Positions 10,801 to 18,131 of a stretch of DNA of 64,000 bases are shown here, piece by piece; position 1 is the first letter of the stretch; the number at the start of each line of letters is the position of its first letter. Below the pieces are notes generated by a model. It saw only the letters and a program-made list of their open reading frames with translations. It made no database searches and was not told the DNA's origin. The stretch is from Rhizobium sp. ACO-34A (lineage in GTDB: Bacteria > Pseudomonadota > Alphaproteobacteria > Rhizobiales > Rhizobiaceae), in the NCBI GenBank assembly GCA_002600635.1, contig CP021372.1, forward strand, positions 1-64,000. Direction: 5' to 3'. The translations under genes were made by a program, and so were the position numbers.

Positions 10801-11046
10801 TTCTCGCGAGCCGAAGGCGATCTCATAGACTTCACCGCCATCGACTTCAACACGGGAGCGGCCGGCAATCAGGGCTTCAGCTTCATCGGTGCGGAGGGCT
10901 TTTCCAACAAGGCCGGTGAACTGCGGTACGAAAGCACAAGGTCGGACAGCTATGTCTACGGCGATGTCGATGGCGACGGAAACGCGGACTTCGTACTGCA
11001 CCTTCGCGGTGTGCTTGATCTGAGCAAGGACGACTTCCTGCTCTAA
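4819..11046 (+). CDS. Giant secreted RTX protein with metallophosphoesterase and LamG/PKD-like domains
   Basis: 2075 residues, read from the ATG at 4819 preceded by a GAAGAGGAA ribosome site; a start 52 codons earlier has none. Visible parts: a cadherin/Ig-like domain (about 1-92); a calcineurin-type metallophosphoesterase (about 93-405) with PDTQDY near 99, HVGDV near 134, AGNHDQ near 168 and SGHIFGDG near 320; a PKD-like domain (about 418-508); a Pro/Thr linker; two LamG-like modules (about 575-753 and 825-995); two further concanavalin-type modules (about 1003-1207 and 1295-1514) around a second PKD domain; a VCBS/cadherin-like domain (about 1519-1620); 38-39 RTX nonapeptides (about 1625-1975); and a serralysin-like C-terminal domain ending DDFLL. 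There is no Sec signal, which fits export by the adjacent type I system. Expected role: calcium-folded extracellular or surface-held phosphoesterase. The substrate is unknown. Confidence 0.9.
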   Translation: MTAITNKILDYIAKKGSEDRVIDLSTIFSGTGLTYTVSSSDPSIADVSIEDGQLTIDYTDTLGYTDLKITATDSNGQSVTDNVRVRVAGENSYTIAVLPDTQDYSYTTGAPTLAKMTQWLVDNKDSLSIQFVTHVGDVTANATDQQWQNVTQALSILDGKIPYSLTAGNHDQGSGGSAGSHTTTGMDNYYSPEHQAEISDTFGGVYDMEPDRAANNYHTFTAPDGTKWLVLSIEFGPSDDVLRWGKEVIEAHLDHRVMLTTHAYMNWGGRHDSTGSPLYGEGAGYDYGLGKLPEGANDGETIYRELVQPYSNVTFTFSGHIFGDGAETLVSYDEFGNPVYQMLVNYQNGVANEIQDGNGGSGAIRLLTIDPDNGQVYTSTYFALQDKYLTNDRGEDLDRDTLSGPYRGQEETLQVDTSAPELHAIAKAGNDLYVTVEGNGGGAVTLEGKAVNPGNDEGLTYVWTDADGNVVATGATPSIDLSAGRHHLTLTVTDSTGAKSSDDVMIIVRNDETLLVDNFNDGNADGWTTGNNSGAVSIAHGSTTDFGIAPFPGATVPTDPTTPEEPEEPTTPTDPADAMDAVLVPATTGKEGLLLKAGFGDAEGALTKSYSLAFDMMIPSGTAKSYISLIQSGIENTTDADMFFKVSGNSASLGTMSVYQGNISLDQWHRIILTYEVKDGNVTIVKYVDGVEIGRQSRVADDRYALDTDNGILLFADEDGETAPVVVSAVTVTDKVLTADDVASLGGVSKGGIALPEGTTGTQIVADETGFTTVDGEGSLAPHGGVTVTPTTDVKVGVPVDGTETGGGTTTPPETQPSEGDAANVTKIGALTPTQMFKVEVSQPVPEGTIVKEYTLVYDLLIPGGPGSWLSLFQSDTKNQSDGELFVNGNGGIGIAGDYEGNVTYNAWHRIAFTIQRQGENVLISKYIDGNLVGTTTQSSGNADRYDIDLSKGLLLFSDEDGETRDVYVSSVLFTDKVMTGTEIADLGGVKAGGIVDTAPSEISFQLDFSGENVTDDFGNVKTSAGATASQTGNYMVKGSYAQRVDGVEVEADPEGRVYEGSNSGENILVWSGEGSQNWQNYRYEVTIKSTDQDTIGTVFYYKDAGNFYRVTFNSANNTRELVRVKDGVATVLATTNAGSPWARDAGLEIAVKDGEIRVYLDGQSVFGTVVDSNPLSGGSIGFYSANQKSSQFDDVFVGALDLKAHAGRDVEVLDRDHDGQVTVHLNAGDSYGQNDIVSWRWLDSNGNELATGATADVTLSASGDQVVTLEITDSTGKVSRDTVTVDAVSRERILFSDDFSDANFASRWTIVDEGEKNGVGEGGKYGDWKVVDGKLVQLSDVSSKELKWTSADASDDWQKGWSPLGDGTNVLRKGTYALISDEGAKEWTNYAVETTVKTPDNGAVGILVHYQDAKNYYKIELDAQNGTSLFQLIEVKDGVEKYLTQIPARYTSNKEFQFRVEVKDGKIQTWIDGNQIFSYAIESHAVQKGTVGLFSWGNAGLSFDNVTVVSLDNAPSEPNTAPVAGDDEGFRTGFGTALLIAAAALLANDTDANADALVISSVEAITGGTVELDSNGNIVFKPAPGFHGVAQFSYTVADGKGGTDVATVSIVVDADKAPAKAIEGTPGADVLKGTDGDDSIFGRGGNDKLYGKAGDDLIYGGDGDDHLDGGAGNDELHGGAGNDLLYGGAGNDYLDGGDGNDRLDGGAGNDELHGGAGSDTLYGGAGNDKLYGGDGNDTLQAGDGDDLLMGDDGDDLLMGEAGNDKLYGGVGNDRLYGGDGDDLLMGDEGNDILNGGAGNDKLYGGTGDDRLYGGEGDDLLMGDEGNDHLDGGAGNDKLFGGAGDDALYGGAGHDLLMGDEGNDYLEGGAGNDELYGGAGHDRLYGGAGNDKLYGGDGNDTLQAGDGDDLLMGEAGNDKLHGGAGDDRLYGGDGDDLLVGDEGNDTLIGGAGNDKLFGGAGIDRLYGGAGQDVFIFKSISDMSTDKSETDTIFDFSRAEGDLIDFTAIDFNTGAAGNQGFSFIGAEGFSNKAGELRYESTRSDSYVYGDVDGDGNADFVLHLRGVLDLSKDDFLL
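9691..10743 (+). repeat. RTX nonapeptide-coding tandem repeat block
   Basis: 39 consecutive 27-base units encode GGxGxDxLx nonapeptides with no interruption (the first, GTPGADVLK, is degenerate). Variants such as LLMGDEGND and TLQAGDGDD recur at intervals, and a longer block coding KLYGGDGNDTLQAGDGDD appears twice (about 10009 and 10492), pointing to segmental duplication on top of single-unit expansion. Known role of the motif: calcium-bound parallel beta-roll that folds after export. Confidence 0.95.
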
Positions 11047-11058
11047 TCCTCGATGCCA

Positions 11059-11093
11059 GAGCCCCCCGGCATCTTCGTGGTGCCGGGGGGCTC
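11059..11093 (+). terminator. Strong hairpin terminator after the RTX gene
   Basis: A 13-bp perfect G+C-rich stem (11059-11071 with 11081-11093; GAGCCCCCCGGCA) and a 9-base loop, 13 bases after the stop codon. The following bases (AATTGCAT) are not a clean T tract, so it may act with Rho or as an mRNA 3' stabiliser. Confidence 0.75.
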
Positions 11094-11548
11094 AATTGCA
11101 TATCTCACTTGTTTAATGGCGCGTATCCTGCCGGGTACAATTGCATTGAGATCTTTTCACAAAGCAGGCCCGTATCGTGCTCAACGAGGCCGCAGCGGTT
11201 GATGTCGGGGGCTTTTGTTCCTGGAGGGTCTGCCAATTTCCTCTGAATTTGCAAACGTGACGGCCGTGTGCTCGTGATCATGCCAATATGAATTTTCTGC
11301 GGTTTCCGACAGAAAACCCCAAGGAGTTACGGCCAAGCCGTTTGCTGGCAAGCTTTGGGTTTGAGCTAATTTGGTGGGCGCCGAAAATCTTATGGGCTTT
11401 TTCCGTTTAGATGAATTGCTTTTGGACGACGCACTGCGGACCTAAACAGGAACCTCTGACAAGTCTGTGCGCGGTCAACTGGCAGGTGGGCGTTTTCATT
11501 TTCCCGACCAGAGTGGCAAGCCGATCGACAACCAGCGTAGAAATATCC

Positions 11549-11586
11549 AGCGCTGTACGACTTCTGATTAGCTGTCGTACAGCGCT
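11549..11586. repeat. Perfect 13-bp inverted repeat, 12-base loop
   Basis: AGCGCTGTACGAC (11549-11561) is repeated in reverse complement at 11574-11586. It can form a stable hairpin. No T tract follows on either strand and no gene is adjacent, so its role (operator, RNA structure, element end) is open. Confidence 0.55.
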
Positions 11587-11678
11587 TCAGCTTATCCCTT
11601 TGCACGCTCGCGGTCATTCTGCTCGACGAGAGAGGCCGTTTTACCGCTGTTTCGGGTTTCTTTTTATATAAAGAAACA

Positions 11679-11709
11679 AATGATGGATAATGCAACATTA
11701 TCAATCATT
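11679..11709. promoter_or_regulatory. Near-perfect palindrome with GATAATG-CAA-CATTATC core
   Basis: 14-base arms (11679-11692 and 11696-11709) with one mismatch and a 3-base centre. It sits at the start of the AT-rich stretch, about 75 bases before a Shine-Dalgarno site and small reading frame at 11785. The core resembles Fur-like boxes in composition, but not in exact spacing. Confidence 0.35.
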
Positions 11710-11784
11710 ATATAATATATACATGCGGTGCGGTTTTATCATATATATAAATTGTAACCGCTCTTCTTCTCGAAGGAGATTTCC

Positions 11785-11919
11785 GTGTTTGCGGCACCTC
11801 GTTCATCAAAGAGCTGCATGGGCAGATATCCGCTCGCCATCACGCCGTCGGAGAAACCACGCTTTATCAGTGACTTGAGTTATCCGAATGCAGCTCCGAG
11901 CGCTTCGGGTACAGCTTGA
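11785..11919 (+). CDS. Possible 44-residue small protein
   Basis: GTG start with an ideal ribosome site (AAGGAG at 11773-11778, six bases before the start) and a run of 44 codons to TGA. The product (begins VFAAPRSSKSC) has no membrane segment and no family I recognise. Support is only the ribosome site and the AT-rich, palindrome-bearing upstream region; it could be a chance frame or the remnant of a gene. It ends 68 bases before the MYG1-family gene. Confidence 0.25.
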   Translation: MFAAPRSSKSCMGRYPLAITPSEKPRFISDLSYPNAAPSASGTA

Positions 11920-11987
11920 GATCGGGGGCTGCATAGGCTATTGGCCGTTCAGCACGATCAGCGAACAACAAAGGCGAAAACTCCCGC

Positions 11988-12917
11988 ATGGCTCCCGATT
12001 TCCTCGTCACGCATTCTGGCGGCTTTCATGCCGATGAAGTGTTGTCCAGCGTCGTCCTCACACAGCTTTTTCCGCAGGCCAAGCTGGTGCGAAGCAGGGC
12101 GCCGGACTGGATCAAGGCAGGTTCCGACAGGATCGTCTATGACGTCGGCGGCTCTTATGATGCCGATACTCGGATTTTCGATCATCACCAGCGCGGGGCA
12201 CCGCTGCGCGACGACGGCCAACCATTCAGTTCGTTCGGTCTGATCTGGAAGCATTTCGGCCGGGATTATCTGGCCGCTCTCTCCGTGCCCGATGGCTTCA
12301 TCGAAACCGTGCACGCCTCGTTCGATGCAAGCTTCGTGCTGCCGGTCGATCTGGTGGACAATGGTGCGCTGAGTCCCGACAGTGCCGGTGCGCTGGCCGG
12401 CCTGACGCTGCCGACACTCATTGAAACCCTGAAGCCGCCATTCGACGAGCGGGATACCGAAGCGACCGAACGCGCTTTTCATGCCGCAATCGCAATCGCC
12501 CGCAGTTTCATCGAGGCAAAGATCAGCGGGCTGAATGCCAAGCTTCGCGCCGAGGCACTGGTGTTGAGCGCCATCGCCGCCTCGGGGCAGGGCAGGGTGC
12601 TTGAACTGCCGATGGGCATGCCGTTCCGATCGGCTATTGTGAAAGCAGGCGCGGACCAGTTGCTGTTCGTGGTCCATCCACGCGATACGGATTGGTGTGT
12701 GACTGGCATTCGCCGTGCAGAAGAGGGCTTCGAGCTGCGCGCCGACCTTCCCGCCGCCTGGGCGGGCTTGACCGGAAACGCCCTTGAACAGGCAAGCGGC
12801 GTTGAAGGTGCAAGCTTCTGCCACAACGGCCGCTTCATCGCCGCGGCCAAAACCCGGGAAGCTGCTCTGGCCATGGCCAACCTTGCCGTACACGAAGCAG
12901 AAAAGGTTGCCGCTTGA
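11988..12917 (+). CDS. MYG1-family metal-dependent hydrolase
   Basis: 309 residues, close to the usual length of this family. The N-terminal THSGGFHADE (8-17) and the DHH triad at 65-67 are the metal-ligand signatures of the UPF0160/MYG1 group, which is related to DHH phosphoesterases. Family knowledge: eukaryotic MYG1 is an RNA exonuclease; the bacterial members are poorly studied, so a phosphodiesterase or nuclease role is only likely. It stands alone, with a hairpin 13 bases downstream and a degraded locus after that. Confidence 0.88.
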   Translation: MAPDFLVTHSGGFHADEVLSSVVLTQLFPQAKLVRSRAPDWIKAGSDRIVYDVGGSYDADTRIFDHHQRGAPLRDDGQPFSSFGLIWKHFGRDYLAALSVPDGFIETVHASFDASFVLPVDLVDNGALSPDSAGALAGLTLPTLIETLKPPFDERDTEATERAFHAAIAIARSFIEAKISGLNAKLRAEALVLSAIAASGQGRVLELPMGMPFRSAIVKAGADQLLFVVHPRDTDWCVTGIRRAEEGFELRADLPAAWAGLTGNALEQASGVEGASFCHNGRFIAAAKTREAALAMANLAVHEAEKVAA

Positions 12918-12930
12918 GGCGATACGATTA

Positions 12931-12971
12931 ACTGTTCCAGCAGGGCCGCGTAGCGGACTTGCTGGAACAGT
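12931..12971 (+). terminator. Hairpin after the MYG1-family gene
   Basis: ACTGTTCCAGCA (12931-12942) pairs perfectly with 12960-12971; an inner CCGC/GCGG pair stacks inside the loop. No T tract follows. Probable transcript end. Confidence 0.55.
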
Positions 12972-13088
12972 ATGAGAAAAACGGGATAGAGTTTGGCTCC
13001 GGCTGCCTTCCTGGGTGGAGCTTATCGGAACGCGAATTTCCGAAGCAGGCTCTGCGTAGCAATGGGACCTGCGATCGACTGGCAGAGC

Positions 13089-13564
13089 TCAGATCTGCGC
13101 CTTGCCGCCATCGACGAAGAGTTCGGCGCGGTTGTCGAAGCTCGACTCTTCCGTTGCCAGAAACAGCACCGCCTTGCCGATTTCCTCGGGTTCGCCGACG
13201 CGGCCGAGCGGAACGATCGATGCCAGATAATCGAGGAGGCCCTGCCGCTGCGCCTTGTCATCGCCGGCAAGTTCGACCAGTCCGGCCGTGTGGATCGGAC
13301 CGGGCGAGACGACGTTGACGCGGATGCCCGTGCTCTTGAGATCAAGGATCCAGGACCGCGCCAGATTGCGGACGGCAGCCTTGGATGCAGAATAGATGCT
13401 GAAAGTGGGGTTGCCCTCGATACTGTCACGGAACCGGTAAAAATGACGGAAGACCCCTTGCCGAGCCGCGGCAACGCCTTCTGCACGGTAGAGATCACCG
13501 CCTTGACGTTGCGGCCGAAGACGTCGTCCCCTTGCTCTTCCGTTATCTGGCCGAACGAAAGCAT
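13089..13564 (-). pseudogene. SDR oxidoreductase remnant (5' half missing, frameshifted)
   Basis: The C-terminal half of a short-chain dehydrogenase/reductase is recognisable. A first piece in one frame covers the FGRNVKAV...VQKALPRL helix and the VIFTGS strand; a second frame continues with the catalytic YSASK motif, [11 protein letters not shown], the GEPEEIG helix and the usual FVDGGKAQI end. The frames switch near 13428, so there is an indel of one or two bases. The Rossmann TGxxxGxG half is absent: homology stops near 13560, exactly where the opposite-strand aldolase fragment begins. A non-functional remnant. Confidence 0.85.
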
Positions 13565-14030
13565 GCCGCCGCCGCGCGTCGGCGCGGCCTTTCATACCCA
13601 TATGCCGAATGCGACCGAGCTCAGCATGGTGGAGGGAGAGCCGCTGGTCCGGGCGGGCCAAACGGCGCTCAAGTTCTACGGTCGTGTAGCCGTCGATGAA
13701 AACTACAATGGTCTGGCACTGGATGAGCGCGAGGGCGAGAGGATCGCTGCGGTTCTTGGTGACAAGGACATCCTGTTCATGAGAAGCCACGGTGTGATGG
13801 TTTGTGCGCCGAACATCGCCGAGGCGTGGGACGACCTCTATTATCTGGAACGGGCCGCAGAAGTTCAGTTGAAGGCAATGAGTTCCGGCCGCAAGCTCCT
13901 GCCTGTCTCGCCGAAGATCGCCTTGCAGGCGGCAAGACAGATACGGGAAGGGGATCCGGAAAGTGCTCGGATGCATCTGGAAAGCATCCGGCGCGTTCTC
14001 GACCGGCAGGAGCCGGAATATCGCAACTGA
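13562..14030 (+). pseudogene. Class II aldolase/adducin-family fragment (N-terminus missing)
   Basis: Homology begins at about 13583 with the zinc-binding HTH motif ([11 protein letters not shown]) and runs to the natural end, including [10 protein letters not shown] and the following helical region. This is the C-terminal 150 or so residues of a protein normally about 250 long; the N-terminal substrate-binding half is gone. The only nearby ATG (13562) lies at the junction with the truncated SDR gene, without a clear ribosome site. Without its N-terminal half it is unlikely to be active. Confidence 0.82.
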
Positions 14031-14108
14031 CAGGACTAGAAACGGCGCGGCCGTTTTTGCCGGATTTCGGTCCTCAGCCCGGCTGTGCGCGTGTTTTAAT
14101 GAGCCGGC

Positions 14109-16434
<2,326 letters not shown>

Positions 16435-16538
16435 TGCCTGGCGTTAACGGGAAGCCGGAATGCATGTTGGCGGTGGTTGCCAGCGAGGCTCTCACCACCC
16501 TTGCGAAAGGGAGGCGCCTCTTTCGGAAAGATGGGGCC

Positions 16539-16556
16539 TCCGCCATCTGGCGGAGA
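16539..16556. terminator. Small hairpin between convergent dgdA and cysG
   Basis: CTCCGCC-ATCT-GGCGGAG, 7-bp stem and tetraloop, in the 176-base convergent gap. No T tract on either side; a possible bidirectional end signal. Confidence 0.35.
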
Positions 16557-16610
16557 TGAGGCAGCCAGTAGGAGAGGACGAGAGTTTAAATCCGGAATGA
16601 CACGCCGCGG

Positions 16611-18131
16611 CTAGCCGGCCAGACGCTCCAGATTCATTGCCTCTGATGGCGGGAGTGGCTGCCGCTCGGTGGCTGTAGCGGCGGCGCTGAAGACCGATCC
16701 GACCCCGATCAGAACGGGTTCATCGATCCCGATTCCCGCCATTGCTTGTTCCAAATGTTCGATCCGGCCGGCCCATCGCTTTTCACTGCTGCGCGTAAGC
16801 CCGCTGACGATGACGGCCGGCATATCGCTCGTCATGCCGGCTTCCATGAGTCTCGCTGCGATCTGACCGGCGGTGCGGCCTGCCATGTAGTAGACCGTTG
16901 TCGTTGCCCTGTCGGCAAGCGAGGTCCAGTCGAGGTTATCCGGCAGAAGCCCCTTTCTCGAATGGCCGGTGACAAAGCGGACAGCCTGCGCATGGTCGCG
17001 ATGCGTGAGCGAGATGCCAAGGCTGGCGGCCATCGCGCTTGCCGCAGTAATTCCGGGCACGACGTCGCAGGAAATGCCGTGGCGTTCGAGAAAGGCGATT
17101 TCCTCCCCGGCGCGACCGAAGATCATGGGGTCCCCGGATTTGAGCCGAACCACCCGTTTTCCTGATTTCGCCAAGGCCAGCATCGTGTCGTTGATGTCTT
17201 CCTGACGGCAGCTCTCGCGACCGCCGCGCTTGCCCACCAGCATGCGCTTCGCCTCTCGTCGGGCAAGTTCCAGAACCTCGGCCGAAACCAGATCGTCGAA
17301 CAGGATCACATCAGCCGATTGCAGGGCTCGCACCGCCTTCAGCGTCAGAAGCTCGGCGTCGCCGGGACCTGCTCCGACAAGCGTGACATGCCCATGAACA
17401 GGTTCTTTCGACAGCCTTTCAGCATCGGCGAGCAGGGCATGTCCCTCGATCTCCTCCGGCTCCCGGTTACCGGAAAAGGCGCGATCGACGAAGCGTTCCC
17501 AGAAATTCCGGCGCGATTGCGGGGTCGTCAGAAGCGCGTTTGCCTTCTCCCGCAGCGCCTGCGCCAGTTCGGCCCATGATTTCAGGGCCGGGGGCAACAA
17601 TGTCTCGATGCGTCGGCGGATCGCCTGCGCGAGAATCGGGGCAGCGCCATCGGTCGAGATGGCAACGACGACCGGAGAGCGATTGACGATGGAGCCGAAC
17701 TGAAACTGGCAGAAATCGGGCTTGTCGATGATATTGACCGGGACACCGGCCGCGCGGGCGGCATCATGAAAGGTCCGGGCTTCCTCTTCCGTTTCGCAGT
17801 CGGCAAGTGCGAGGGCGGTCCCGGCGAAGATGCCGGCATGCCATGCATGGGAATGGTGGATGATGGTGGTGGCTTCGTCCCCCTCTGGCCTGCTAGCGCT
17901 GTCAAGCAACGCCCTCATGGCATCCCCTAGTTCCCCCTCCGGGCAATAGACATGCACTTCGGCTCTGCAGGCGGCCAGCAGCTCGGCCTTCCAGGCTGCA
18001 CCGTCGGTACCGCCGGCGACGACTACCTGTTTTTCTTCCAGCGACCAGAAGACGGGAAGCTTGGCGAGCGGTGCGACACGCGCCGCCCTGGCTGGTTTCG
18101 GCTCACTCAGCAGCAGCGACATGGCAGGCAT
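16611..18131 (-). CDS. cysG: Siroheme synthase CysG
   Basis: 506-residue fusion. The N-terminal half is the NAD-dependent precorrin-2 dehydrogenase/ferrochelatase (CysG-A/B; Rossmann VVVAGGTDGA near residue 36). The C-terminal half is the SAM-dependent uroporphyrinogen-III methyltransferase (VTLVGAGPGDAELLTLKA, then GDPMIFGRAGEE). It makes siroheme, the cofactor of the nitrite reductase encoded upstream. The start at 18131 has a GGGGGA ribosome site six bases away and overlaps the end of the nitrate reductase gene by 29 bases, so it is the last gene of the nas operon. Confidence 0.95.
   Translation of the reverse strand: MPAMSLLLSEPKPARAARVAPLAKLPVFWSLEEKQVVVAGGTDGAAWKAELLAACRAEVHVYCPEGELGDAMRALLDSASRPEGDEATTIIHHSHAWHAGIFAGTALALADCETEEEARTFHDAARAAGVPVNIIDKPDFCQFQFGSIVNRSPVVVAISTDGAAPILAQAIRRRIETLLPPALKSWAELAQALREKANALLTTPQSRRNFWERFVDRAFSGNREPEEIEGHALLADAERLSKEPVHGHVTLVGAGPGDAELLTLKAVRALQSADVILFDDLVSAEVLELARREAKRMLVGKRGGRESCRQEDINDTMLALAKSGKRVVRLKSGDPMIFGRAGEEIAFLERHGISCDVVPGITAASAMAASLGISLTHRDHAQAVRFVTGHSRKGLLPDNLDWTSLADRATTTVYYMAGRTAGQIAARLMEAGMTSDMPAVIVSGLTRSSEKRWAGRIEHLEQAMAGIGIDEPVLIGVGSVFSAAATATERQPLPPSEAMNLERLAG

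Larger units (their letters stand above)
11094..11784. other. Gene-poor, partly AT-rich intergenic stretch
   Basis: No frame here looks coding on either strand. The right part (about 11650-11760) is strikingly AT-rich for this window. It contains a perfect inverted repeat at 11549-11586 and a near-perfect palindrome at 11679-11709, described separately. Confidence 0.5.

Noticed and set aside
9712..11001. 429-codon minus-strand frame with a regular repeat, opposite the RTX block
   Set aside because: Its repetitiveness is only the mirror of the RTX codons.
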